This document shows positions 34,472-45,868 of a stretch of DNA of 64,000 nucleotides, piece after piece. The position numbers and the translations under genes are program-made. The notes beneath the pieces are model-generated. The model searched no databases and had not been told where the DNA came from. It worked only from the letters and a program-made list of their open reading frames with translations. Position 1 is the stretch's first letter. The number at the start of each line of letters is the position of its first letter. The stretch is from Triglochin maritima. Lineage: Eukaryota > Streptophyta > Magnoliopsida > Alismatales > Juncaginaceae. The DNA is taken from contig OY821775.1 of NCBI GenBank assembly GCA_963682175.1, forward strand, positions 50,874,053-50,938,052. Direction: 5' to 3'.

Positions 34472-35760
34472 GATGGTTCTAATTAATGGTATATTTATAT
34501 CATTCAGTCTTCATAAAGCTCTTTAAAGAAGCATATTACAATTATTATTTGTTATATATTTCGCTACCATTTAGATTGCCTAGTTGTTTAATTACCACGA
34601 TGTTATGGTTTCTGAACTTTAATGACCCATTTCCCAAGCCATGTATACTGGGCATACTGTTGGGAGGAGATTTAACAATGCACTAACACGATACAGACTA
34701 AATGCATCACGTATCAAATATTAAATTGCGGAAATAACTTCGGACTCTCTCCCAAACTTAATGCAACAAGAACACAAATAAGATGAAAATAAACAAGTAA
34801 ACACAAACGCACATCTGAAACAACCACGACACACGCGATTTACAAGGTTCGGCAACGTGCCTACATCCTTGGGGGTCTCTTGCGGGTTTCGTTTCCTTCT
34901 TTCGCTTCTCTAACAAGAGAAGCAACCGAGATTACAAGCATCCAAATCACTCTAGATCTTTCTCTAGCATAATTTCTCAACTCACAATGAATGAAATATT
35001 ACACTTGTACGTTATATGAAAACCAAGAGCAAACAAACCCTTTTATAGACTCAAAAACCGAGCTACAATTAAGCAAAACCGAGCTAAAAATTCGTGAACA
35101 ACGGTCGACCGTCCTTGACTAAACATGAACGCTTCCTGTTGCGATTCGGTTAGCCGAATCCTTCCTGGTTGACCTTTGGAACGCTTCTTCGTGAGACTCG
35201 GTATACCGCTAGAACGCTTCTCCCACGAACTAACTAATTCTCCAACGACCCCTCGGTCGACCGAACACCCCTCGGTGGACTGTTCCAATTTCGACAGACA
35301 CTTTTAGATTCTCGGAACACCAAAAATCCCTCCAACGGTTTACCGAACCCGTTGTTCCGAAGTGTCTGTTGTCCTCTGATGGTAGACCGAATCTAATTCG
35401 GTTGTCCAATCCCAGGTGCACCCGAAGTGCCTGGAATCCTTGGTTTGGTGGACCGAATCCCAGCTGCACCCGAAGTGCCTGAAGTTTTGGATTGGTAGAC
35501 CGGATCCCATCCGGTCGACCGTTTCCTCCTGGTTTTGCTTCCTTAACAAATATAGACCAATATTCAATACATACAACTGATAACTTCCCATGTCTTTTGT
35601 AAGTTTTCGACATCCAAATAGTAACAACGTTGTACAAATTAACTACATACCATATCCACTGATCCATTCCGGCAGTTAATTTCTTGATATATACCGGAAT
35701 ACGTCCAGAAACCGCAAATGCTTCAACTTGACAGCTCACTGATACCATGCATATGTAATA
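34472..35760 (-). mobile_element. Degenerate LTR-retrotransposon-like region
   Basis: 34,840-34,870 (GATTTACAAGGTTCGGCAACG) resembles the U5-like block of the 23.9-kb LTR. A minus-strand TATAAAA box lies at 35041-35047, and CGGTNNACCG palindromes with variable centres run from 35,100 to 35,520. Near 35,730-35,746 the minus strand reads TGGTATCAGTGAGC, similar to a methionine-tRNA primer-binding site but not identical. I could not find paired TG...CA ends or a target duplication, so the limits are approximate. Confidence 0.45.
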
Positions 35761-36841
35761 TAACTGCTCAAAGACAAAACTCTTACATATATATATGCAA
35801 CTGGTAGTCCCTCTCTATCTCTGGGATTTAACATATCTTTCTGTTTGGTAAGAGTTTCTAATTAAATTGGCAATCAATTTTGAGTCGACTGTGGTTAGTT
35901 CGACTCATTCACTCACTGGAAACCGATTAGTTAGTACATAGTACAACCGGTTAGTTAGTGTTGATACAATTACAAATATATACATGTAATACAGTGGGTT
36001 ACATATGTCGAATAAAATTTCCATTAGGATCCAGATAAAGCCAACGTACAAAAACATGTATAGGAAAACAAAAAAAAGAACAATGATCAGAGTTGTCGGA
36101 AGGCGACCCGTCAAGTACTTAATTGCAAAAAAAATTAACATGTGGTCCAAAAATTAAGATACACCCATTACCCTGAGGCTAAAGCATCTAATTTCCCCTA
36201 AAAACCCCACTGCCTCGCATCGGATGGAACGAGCAGCGTGCACGTGCGTTTGTGTGGAGAATTCTCTCATCCACTCTTTCCACCTAAAAAGGGTCAAGTG
36301 AATAAGATGTTTATCAACATCCTTCAACTTGTTAGCTTCACCAATGTGGGACTAAAAGTGAGGTGAGCACATGACACATGGGGCAATAGTTCTCATCTTC
36401 ATCTCAACATTGGATTTCTTCAATTGAGTTATTCACGAGTCTAACCCAAACTTAATAATCCAATAGTTAGTACATAGTACAATGAATGACGAGTGTGTTG
36501 AATTTTGTTGACATGTACACTTTCAATTGAAGATCCAAACCGTGGATATTGATCTAAGATTCATTAATCTATATACAGGTCGAAAAAGAACGCATCACAT
36601 TCGCTAACAAACCTGGTCTTTTGACTATCAATTTTTTTCAACTTTGACTTGCATAAATTATATGAATCTTAGATCAAGATTCACAGTTTGAATTTCTAAT
36701 TCAAGGTCTAAATATCAAGTTATTTATAAGAATAAATTTATATCAACGATTGTGAATCCCTCGTCAATAAATAATATACAATTAACACTCTTGGTGAATG
36801 ACCCGAGATGGAATTAAGCTCTGGCGTCAACTCTGGCATGA
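35761..36841. other. Intergenic, no feature recognised
   Basis: About 1.1 kb of AT-rich sequence with no convincing coding frame or repeat that I can identify. Its right end supplies the first copy of the 9-bp target duplication of the neighbouring Mutator-like element. Confidence 0.4.
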
Positions 36842-37089
36842 GATTGGAAAGAGGAATTTGCTACAGTATACCCCGTAAGTGTCCAAATTGGTCATATGCA
36901 CCTGCTTTTTCGGTATTGCCGCATATACACATACAAGTCGACATATTTGCAAATATGCACCTCTGCCGTTAGTGGGCCCCACTTTGTCACCGTTACCGTC
37001 CAACGGTGTTAGACAAGTTGCAAATTAAACCTCGTAAAATCCAAATGTCCTTAATTGTAAAAATAAAAAACCCCATGAAAAATCAAATT

Positions 37090-38365
37090 GTTTAACACTC
37101 TCCGCTCTTTAACTTTCACTCTCTCTTTCTCTCTCTCTTGAATCTCTCTCTCTCCTTTCTCCATCTCCACTCTTTCACTCTCATCCCTCCTCCCTATCTC
37201 TCTTGAATTTATCTTTCTTTCTCTCTTGAATCTTTCTTTCTCTCTCTGGACAAAAGTCTGGACGAATTCTGGACGAATTCTGGACGAATTCTGGACAATT
37301 CTGCAACAACTCCGGACGAATTCTGGAATTTTGGAACAACTCTGAACGAATTCTGGACAAATTTTGGAACAATTCTGGACGATTCTGGAACAATTCTGGA
37401 ATTATTCCACTCTTTCACTCTCTTTCATCCATTTTTTCTCTCTCCCTTGAATCTCTCACTCTCTCATTTTTCCCTCTCCACTCTATCAATCTCTCTTTCT
37501 CACTCTCACTCCTCCCTTTCTCTCCTCTCTCTCTCTCATCCCTCTTTCTCTCTCTCCTCCATCTTTCTCTTTCTTGAATCTTTCTCTTTCTCTTTCTCTC
37601 TCTCTCTCATCCCTCTTTCTCTCTCTCCTCATTCTTTCTCTTTCTCTCTCTCCTCCCTCTTTCTCTCTCCTCCCTCGTTCTCTCTCTTTCTCTCTCTCGT
37701 CTCTAGATCGTTGCTTGAATCTTTCTCTCTCCTCTCTCTCTCGTCCCTCTTTCTTTCTCTCATCCCTCTCTTTCTCCTCTCTCTCTCCTCCATCTTTCTC
37801 TTTCTTGAATCTTTCTCTTTCTCTCTCTCCTTTCTCGCTCTCCAATCTTTCACTCACTCTCTCTCATCCAACTTTCTCTCTCTCTCCACTCAATCACTCT
37901 CTCTCATCCCGCTCTCTCTTTTGAATCTCTCTCTCCTTTCTCTCTCTCCACGAAACACAATCCCTCACTCTCTCTATCATCCCTCTTTCTCATGAATCAC
38001 TCTCTCTCATGAATCTCTCTCTCATCCCTCTTTCTCTCTCTCTTGAATATTCTCTCTCCTTTCTCTCTCCCCACTCTTTCACTCTCTCTCTTGAATCTTT
38101 CTTTCTCATTTCTACCTCCACTCTTTCACACTCTCTTCCCTTTCTCCATCTCCAACTTTCACTCTCTCTCATCCCTCTTTCTCTCTCTCTCTCTCATTCC
38201 CCTCTCTCTATCTTGAATCTCCCTCTCCACAAAATGCAACATCTTTCTCTCTTTCCTTTCTCCCTCTCCACTCTCTCACTCTCTCTCTTGAATCTCTCTT
38301 TCTCTCCTTTCTCCATCTCCACTCCTTCACTCTCCCTCTTTCTCTCTCTCTCTCTCTCGAAAAGA
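37090..38365 (+). repeat. CT-rich low-complexity tract (left arm of foldback element)
   Basis: About 1.3 kb dominated by CTCTCT, TTTCTC and CACTCTC phrases on the plus strand. It flips to GAGAGA after 38,365 and again at 39,768-39,900 and 40,265-40,405 in the other arm. The long serine/leucine-rich frames that can be drawn through it are products of the simple repeat, not genes. Confidence 0.9.
37250..37412 (+). repeat. GAATTCTGGAC minisatellite, left arm
   Basis: Roughly a dozen degenerate copies of an 11-16-bp unit GGACGAATTCT / GGAACAATTCT. The inverted and longer counterpart is at 39,930-40,265. Confidence 0.85.
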
Positions 38366-38570
38366 GAAAAAAAAGGAGGGATGAGAGAGAATGAATGATT
38401 GGAGAGGGATAGAGGAGAGAGAGAGTAAAAGAGTGGAGAGGGAGAAAAGAGAGAGAGAAAGAAGGATGAGAGAGAGTGATTGAGTGGAGAGAGAGAAAGT
38501 GGAATGAGAGAGAGTGAAAGTGGAGAGCGAGAAAGAAGAAAGAGAAAGATTCAAGAGAGAGAAAGATGGA

Positions 38571-39762
38571 TGATGAGAATTAAATTTATACCGCAAGTGC
38601 ACGGCGTCAATGAAGACGTGGCAAGTACGGGTCGAACACAAGGAGGGAGAGATATTGTTATTTCTGTGATTTTCGATTAAGGAAATAAAAAGAGAGAAAT
38701 AAGTTTGGTTTGAGATTTTTGGTTTTTAATTAATTTCTAAAGCAAGAACAACAAAAACAAATTAAAAATAAAGTAAAGATGGATGGGAGTCCAGTGGGTG
38801 GAGGTTTAGATATCGGGTTTAGATTAGAGAATTCTGAAACTTATAATAACTCATATTAGTTATAAAGCATTACATGATAAATGACTCAACATAAACTCAA
38901 GTAATCAAAATATACTAACACGAAATTAAAATAATAACTTTATTTTTCTTCTCATCACCCTAAATCCGTCACCCCCGCCCTTTGGAGAGAGTTAGAAACT
39001 CATGGATGGAGGGAAGGAGAAGGGGTCCTAGAGAAACTACAAAAGAAAACTAAAAACAAGAATTGAAAGAACAGAATTTTATTACTAAAATTTGGAACAA
39101 AAACTAAGCCTCTTTACAACATCGTTTCGGGGTTATTTATAACCGATACAAGGGATCCCAATATATAAACGGAAAGTACACGCGTCAATACAGCATTGGT
39201 AAAAATTTGAGCACACAGATCAACTTTTGTGCGGCAAAATCGCCGCAATTTGTACATGAGGTGCGGCGGAATCGCCACCTTTTTGGCTCAGAATCGACCC
39301 AGATTTTTCCTGTGTGTTTATGGTATGTTTTAGCTGTCATTTGCGCATCCGGATTAATTATTGCATATCTTTGGAGATCCGAGTTAATTTCTTCATATAT
39401 TTGGAGATCCAAATTGATTTTTCTCTAGAACTTCTCCAAAATAATCTTTTGCTACTCGTAATTTGCAGTCGGGTCCTCGACTTTTGCAATTAAGTCCCTG
39501 ACTACTTTTGTGCTTAAGTCCCTGATCTTTTTGTAATTAGGTATTTGAATGCTTTTATGCTTGGATGAACTTCCATTTGAATCCCGATAATCTTGACTTG
39601 GTCTTTATGATAGAAATGAGTCTCTTGCACGCATTTATGCTCGGGATATGAGTAATTTGCATTCAGGTCCCGGTATTATGTAAATAAGACTAAACACATA
39701 CCTTAGTAGCATTTATTGATATAAAATTAATCTAAATGAAAGACATATGATGCAATGCATCA
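38571..39762 (-). mobile_element. Solo LTR (family C) nested in the foldback element
   Basis: Begins TGATGAGAATTAAATTTATA and ends GATGCAATGCATCA, 1,192 bp, flanked by perfect target duplications ATGGA (38566-38570 and 39763-39767). A minus-strand TATAAATA lies at 39134-39141. It is a solo LTR because only one copy is present and no internal domain follows. It interrupts the GA-rich arm, so it is younger than the host element. Confidence 0.85.
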
Positions 39763-39929
39763 ATGGAAGAGAGAGAAAGAGAAAGAAAGAGAAAGATGGA
39801 GGAGAGAGAGAAAGAGGGATGAGAGAGAAAGGAGAGAGAGAGAGGGATGAGAGAGAGTGAAAGATTGGAGAGAGATGAAAGAGAGAGAGAGTGAAGACTG
39901 TTAGACAATTTGATCGACTTATAGGTGTC

Positions 39930-40265
39930 AAAATTGGAACAATTCCAGAATTCATCCGTAATTGTTCCAAAATTGTTCTAGAATTCCAGAATTGTCCAGA
40001 ATTTGTCCAGAATTTCAGAATTCGTTCAGAGTTACAGAATTCCAGAATTCGTCCAGAGTTGTTCCAGAATTGTTCAGTATTCGTTCAGAATTGTTCCAGA
40101 ATTTGTCCAGAATTTCAGAATTCGTTCAGAATTGTTCCAGAATTGTCCAGAATTCATCCAGAATTGTCCAGACTTTGTCCAGAATTCCAGAATTCGTCCA
40201 GAGTTGTTCCATAATTCCAGAATTCATCCAGAATTGTTCCAGAATTGTCCAGACTTTTGTCCAGA
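39930..40265 (-). repeat. GAATTCTGGAC minisatellite, right arm (expanded)
   Basis: The plus strand shows repeated TCCAGAATT(C)GT phrases, the reverse complement of the array at 37,250-37,412, but about twice as long. The unequal lengths show that the two arms changed copy number independently. Confidence 0.85.
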
Positions 40266-40673
40266 GAGAGAAAGAAAGATTCAAGAGAGAGAAAGATAAA
40301 TTCAAGAGAGATAGGGAAGGAGGGATGAGAGTGAGTGAGAGTGAAAGAGTGGAGAGGGAGAAAGGAGAGAGTGATTCAAGAGAGAGAAAGAGAGAGTGAA
40401 AGTTAAAGAGCGAAGAGTGTTAAACAATTTGATTTTTCATGGGGTTTTTTATTTTTACAATTAAGGACATTTGGATTTTACGAGGTTTAATTTGCAACTT
40501 GTCTAACACCGTTGGACGGTAACGGTGACAGAGTGGGGTCCACTAACGACAGAGGTGCATATTTGCAAATATGTCGACTTGTATGTGTATATGCGGCAAT
40601 ACCGAAAAAGCAGGTGCATATGACCAATTTGGACACTTACGGGGTGTACTGTAGCAAATTCCCCGATTGGAAA

Positions 40674-41094
40674 AGGTAAATTTTTGGAATCCACCAAGAT
40701 AACTCAGAATCTACCGAGAAGGATTAATCTTAGAATCCACCAAAAGAAAAGGATATTTGAAGAAACACCAAATTTAGGACAAATGAAGAAAAAAAGTATC
40801 TCATAAATCAAGCATTCAAATATTAGATGTTTACAAAGCTAGTTAATTTGCAAAACAATCCTAAAGTATACTAAAATATCTCACTGTATAAATTTAAACA
40901 ATACTTACTCCAAAAATAACATTTTTTTTATTACACTTGTGTCCTACATCAGTGAAAATCTATTGATTCGAAGATCACAAAATGTCAACTTGCCATAGAT
41001 TCATGATTCAAAGTCAGAGAGAGCTAAAACGAGTCCTAATCTAAATGAAACGTGGCCTTCAACTTAAGCGTAGATCCCAAAGTTGATTAAAAAA
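40674..41094. other. Intergenic between two Mutator-like elements
   Basis: About 420 bp, AT-rich, with no gene or repeat recognised. Confidence 0.4.
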
Positions 41095-41560
41095 GGAAAT
41101 TTTTCAAAAAAAAATAAAAAATAAAAAAATTAGAAAAACATGTACTTCAGCAACTTATTTGGCAAAATATGCACATTGAAAAACGACACCATAGATCTCA
41201 TTTTTATTAAGTAAAATCAGCACCTCCAATGCCGTTTTTAAACTAAGTAAAAAACGGTACCACGAGTACCGTTTTTAACTAAGTTAGAAACGGCAGGAGT
41301 GGTGCCGTTTATAACCAAGTTAAAAACGACATCCGAGATGTCGATTTTTACTTAAGGTTTTAAGTTGCTTGGCCAGCCACCATCTTCATTCTCCCACTCC
41401 CAAATTTCCCCAACTCCCCATTAGTCCCTCTCTCCGACCAACAACACTTTTGAGGGGTTTTTTTTTATTTTGACATGAAATACAATGCATGTATATTTAA
41501 TGTATTTGTTATTATTTTCATGTATGTATGAAATATAGATTTTCTACACTCGAAGTAATG

Positions 41561-42438
41561 AGTTCCAGTACCGGATTGGTTATGAGTTTTTTAGATGGAA
41601 TTGTTACATTCATAGATGGGGTACCAGAATATGAAGGTGGTTACAGACGGTTGCTTAATGTTAATACACAAATGTGATATGATGATCTCTGTGAATCAGT
41701 TTGTCAAGTTTGTGGTTTCCAAGAATGAGAGTTTGATCTAAAGTTAACCTGCAAATGGTCACTGTATGAAAAATATACATATGCTGAAGTTTTTGATGAT
41801 CTCTATTTAACTTCATGAATTAGGTTGTATTGTTTGTTGAGAAACAACCCCAACACTATACTACTGTCCACCACAGTCAGTTGAATGAGGATTATCAACA
41901 AATGACACAAACATATAGTCAATATGAAGCAGGTCCTTCGTCGGCAGTTCCTCAGTCCTATTTTGGATTGTATGAGCACACACCAATGAATATTGGTAAT
42001 TATGAAGCAGTCGTAGTTCAATCACATTCTCAAGGAAGACATCTTGAAGATGCAGATAGTGATGAGACAGATGATGATGAGGTAGATGGTCAGATGGATG
42101 GTGATAAGATAGACATTGTTGATGTAGATTCAACCCCACTTCCGGAGATGCAGAACATGTTTCATCATATGACAGACGCAGTGAATCGAGAACTTGATAG
42201 CTACGTACATAAAGCCATCGTTAGTAATGAATTGCCACCATTACCAGTACTACCAGATTTGAGGCATTTACCAGACATAGAGCCTGACGAGAACTTGATT
42301 GAATGTTCAGTGATTGGAAATGTCGATAAGCGTATTGCTGCGTCCACTGAATACGATAACTTAGAAGATGGACGAAGTTATTGGTTGCATAGAATTTTCT
42401 CAACAAAAAAAGATTTGCTGCATCAGTTGAAGGAATGA
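41561..42438 (+). pseudogene. MURA-type transposase N-terminal remnant
   Basis: The plus frame starts MSSSTGLVMSFLDG and shows the MULE N-terminal pattern (GGYRRLLN, YDDLCESVCQVCGF, FDLKLTCKWSLYEKY), broken by stops at about 41,676, 41,725 and 41,815. From 41,830 to 42,438 an acidic linker stays open (DADSDETDDDEVDGQMDGDK) and ends in a segment with TEYDNLEDG. No MULE DDE domain, zinc knuckle or SWIM domain follows. The next sequence is the antisense 3' end of the mobile-domain remnant. It is a truncated, dead transposase gene. Confidence 0.6.
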
Positions 42439-43898
42439 CATTTGCGAAAAAGTGTCAAATTCAAAGTGTTAATGAAATTGTCCTCCTCGTCAAGTGACAC
42501 TCCTATTTCTGGAAGATTTTCTTCAGAATCTGTACGATGTGGTTGATAGCAAACATCTTCTGACAGTTTCAATGACGGATCTACACTCTTAAAGCACACC
42601 ATCATTTCCTTGATCTTTTTCTTTAATTTCGCCGTTAATGACCGAGTGGGCCTGTGTGAAGAATGCATCCCTTCAAGATGATGAATATCTTCATGTAAGC
42701 TGTGTAACCCATGAAGCTGCCATAAAAACACATTTATGATTAGAAAACACAAATTAAAACCTTAATCAAAATTATAATTTTTTGATCATTTATTACCAAG
42801 TATCAATCTCTAGCAGCTGGAGGCCTATAATTCGGTAATTCAACATTGTCAACTCTTCTCGTCAACCATCGAATCGTAATCTGTCAATACCACTCCATGT
42901 AAATTTGTCTACAAGCAGCAAAATCTTCTGACAGTGGCTGTGCCTCGAACTGCACAAATTCTCGCCGACGTGACCATGCTTGAATGTATAACTGTTGCTC
43001 TTGCAACCAGTTTACTCTGGGCTTCCCCTGAGCCTTCTTCGTCTTGCAAATCTCCATTATTTCTGGAATATGTTGCCGCAATCCAAACTGACGTATCACC
43101 ATGTCTGGAACGTGCATTGCGGCGACTCCGAAACAAACAATTCATGTTCTGCTCATCCAAACCTCATGTCCTTGGCGGCAGTCAGCAGGTAACGCCATCA
43201 GATCTACTTCTTCGTATGTGTTCCAACAAACTTGACTTTCGTCTTGAACGTCGAACTCATTTCTGTAAAATTCAATTTGAGCCGTCTTCACATTGTTCGC
43301 CCACGACCTAGGAGTCTGCCAACGTGAACCTAAAGGACACAATGGAAGTTGCACACCGGGAATTCTAGATGGTCGTCCGACATGAAGATGTTCTCAACAC
43401 CATATCTGTAACAATGTAAGGAAACCAACTAATTGTTTCTTTTTTTCAGACATGCCTGATCCAAATATTGATACAAAACAGCTAAGGATGTAGCTCCCCA
43501 ACTGTAGTTTTCACATTCAAATATGTTTTCCAACAAAAATAAATATCTAAGGTGAACTTTGTTTTCACTCTTATCGCCTACTATCCCAGATCCTAACTGA
43601 AACAAAATGTACGCTCTCGTGTGCTGCATAACCTGCTCATCTATTGCATCTTGCTCAACAACCTGAAAATTTTGCAGCAACCAATGCAATGACACGTATC
43701 CACCTTTCACTGCAGTTCTCGCTTTTCTTCTTCAACACCCAACAGATTCATGCAAACCTGACTCCAATCGTGATCTAATGTTGCACACACTGCCAAATCG
43801 TCAACACGAAGACCACTGAGCATAGCTACGTCTTGTAGCGTGATGATCATCTCCCCTGAAGGGTCAACAGGACCGTGACAATCGTGTGAAGTCGACAT
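42423..43898 (-). pseudogene. Plant mobile domain (MAIN/MAIL-like) gene remnant inside a MULE
   Basis: Minus strand. Around 43,850 is EMIITLQDVAMLSGLRVD, the hallmark of the plant mobile domain, followed by LLGVEEEKREL. A one-base frame change occurs near 43,707. The domain continues in 43,710-43,429 with SLHWLLQNF, RAYILFQLGSGIVGDKS and YSWGATSLAVLYQYLDQAC, then after a probable small intron with PLGSRWQTPRSW and YRNEFDVQDESQVCW (about 43,340-43,230) and VIRQFGLRQHIPE (about 43,100-43,060). Host MAIN/MAIL proteins act in meristem maintenance and silencing. PMD genes are also carried by MULEs, and that context fits here. The frame breaks suggest it is inactive, although unusual splicing cannot be excluded. 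Confidence 0.72.
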
Positions 43899-44767
43899 TT
43901 TGGAAACTGTAAAACATAATTAACAAAAAAATAAATTACATACTATTAGGTTAAAATAATACAATCCAAACAAATTCAATACATTATCCACAATCAATCT
44001 AATTGCAACAACTAGAACATTGATAATTAAATTTAATTGGTTTAACACAAAATCCACACAATGCCAAACTCACCAAACAATGTAAACTTATTAAATTGGG
44101 ACTTTGGAGATTAATTGATCCATTAATCAAATCATCAAATCAGCACAAAATTAATAATCATAACAATATAACATCAAACACACACAATTAATTAAACAAA
44201 GTAGGGTAAACTCATCAACCAAATATTAATTAATCGAATCCAATTCAAATCAAACAATCCACAGAAAACCAAACCGAACCAAATCAAACAATGCACATAA
44301 ATACAAACTAATAAAGCAAAACCTTAACAAAAAATAATCTAAAAATACCTGAAATCGCAAGAGAGAGGCAGAAGAAAAAACACAAAACGAATTGGGAAGA
44401 TTAGAGAAAAGGGGGCCTTGGTGCCGTTTTTAACCCTAGGTTAAAAACAACATCTCGGATGCCGTTTTTATCTAGGGTGAAAACGACATCTCGGATGTCG
44501 TTTTTAATTTGGTTAAAAACGGTACCAGTAGTGCCTTTTTTACTTAGTTTAAAACCGACAGCTGAAGTGTCGTTTTCACTTAATAAAAACAGTATATGAG
44601 GTGTCATTTTTCAACGTGCATATTTTGCTAAATAAGTTTCTGAATTGCATATTTTTCTAGTTTTTTATTTTTCCTTTATTATTTTGAAAAAAATTCCTAA
44701 AAAAAATCTACACCAAAAAGGACTGGAACTTAATTTCACCACTTTCATCGGTTCATGTTTGTATTTG

Positions 44768-44775
44768 TATTTAAG
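44768..44775 (+). promoter_or_regulatory. Probable TATA box of second GRAS gene
   Basis: TATTTAAG lies about 170 bp upstream of the 5'UTR intron donor, in the same relative place as the first GRAS gene's TATTTAAA. It is only about 70 bp from the end of the Mutator-like element. Confidence 0.4.
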
Positions 44776-44946
44776 TACAGGTTGTAGAAGAGAAGACCAA
44801 CACCCATTCCACTACTTCAACCTCTGAAGATCACATTTCCAGGGTTTGTGCCCGTAAATATGTCATCTTTCTAGGATTTTCCCAAGGTTTGGTTGGTTCT
44901 CTCAAGTGGGTTTCCATCAGATTCATGTGGGATGTCCTCCAAGTTG

Positions 44947-45789
44947 GTATGTGACTTTCTCCTGCACACCTTTATTTGTCAAACCTGGTTTCTTTTAGTT
45001 CTTGTTTTGCTTGTAACCATTAACAATCCAATGATACTTGATTTTGATCAAAATAATGAGTCTGGGTGTGGTAGATGAATTGATTCCTAAATCCTAGTAG
45101 TTCTTGTTATAAACTTGTGATCTTTGGAGTTTGAACTATATGTTCTCGTCATGTCCCATAAGAATCTGATTTTCACCAACATAACAAGTGTGGGTATGAT
45201 AGCTCTATGATCTACAGATGTTTGAAGCTTTGACTTTCAACTTCTTTCATGCAATCTAGCTCAAGCAAATCCGAACTTGACTACTTAGTGGTGATTTTTG
45301 TGAACAAGAGATTGTTGGTTTGAAATTATGATTTTGGATTTCGTTTCTTGTCACATAAATTTTCCCTTTTCTCCCTTGAATTATATAGTTGGAAAACCCC
45401 TCAAACTTGAAAGGAGTCCACTTTCACCCTTCAAAATCTGTATAACTTTTCGTCAATTAAACCGTAAAAGTCAGTCGATGTCTTATAAATTAACTCGACA
45501 AAGGTAGTCGTTTAGAGGTATTTAAGGAGGTTTGGAAGTTATTTCCTATGCCTGAAGATGAACTGAAATCCTTCAAAACCTTCTGATTTTTCTGTGAGCA
45601 GAGTGGTGGGAAGCTATAATATATATGATCTCTAGTGATTATGAAGAACCAGACATGTCTTAAAGTTTTTTATTTATTATTGTTACGTCTTACAATTAGA
45701 ATCAGCCCCAGTTCTGTCATAATCTTATATTCTTGAAAGATCTGACCAGTTCAGATCAATAACCCTTGCAACAAATCTTAGCTTGGCAG
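44947..45789 (+). other. 5'UTR intron of second GRAS gene
   Basis: Donor AAGTTG/GTATGTG at 44947, acceptor GCTTGGCAG/GTTTCCG ending at 45789. Its position and the acceptor context match the intron of the first GRAS gene. Confidence 0.6.
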
Positions 45790-45868
45790 GTTTCCGATTC
45801 GGGCAACAAGTTATTTTGAAACAACAAGAAAGTTTCAGTCTGTCTGAGCACAAACTTGGGCGGTATCA

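Larger units (their letters stand above)
36851..40664. mobile_element. Non-autonomous Mutator-like foldback element with long inverted arms
   Basis: The ends are inverted copies of G(A/G)GGAATTTGCTACAG, followed by about 230 bp of near-perfect inverted match (36,851-37,090 against 40,664-40,425). Perfect 9-bp target duplications GATTGGAAA lie at 36842-36850 and 40665-40673, the length expected of Mutator superfamily elements. The arms continue as a CT-rich tract on the left and a GA-rich tract on the right, with inverted GAATTCTGGAC-type minisatellites inside. The fold centre is near 38,365. No transposase is encoded. A solo LTR (38571-39762) is nested in the right arm. Without it the element would be about 2.6 kb. 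Confidence 0.88.
41095..44697. mobile_element. Mutator-like element carrying MURA N-terminus and plant mobile domain remnants
   Basis: Inverted ends GGAA(A/T)TTTTTCAAAA continue for about 270 bp (41,095-41,365 against 44,697-44,400). They contain internal palindromes such as AAAACGACATC / GATGTCGTTTT and AAAACGGTACC. The interior has a MURA N-terminal remnant on the plus strand and a plant-mobile-domain remnant on the minus strand, an arrangement known for PMD-bearing MULEs. The DDE transposase domain is missing. The target duplication cannot be fixed because both flanks are A-runs (ATTAAAAAA and TAAAAAAAA). The right end is about 70 bp upstream of the second GRAS gene's TATA-like sequence. 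Confidence 0.78.

Noticed and set aside
37447..38398. Long open frames rich in Ser/Leu or Arg/Glu
   Set aside because: They are translations of CT/GA simple repeats in the arms of a foldback transposon, open on several frames at once, with no start context or domain.
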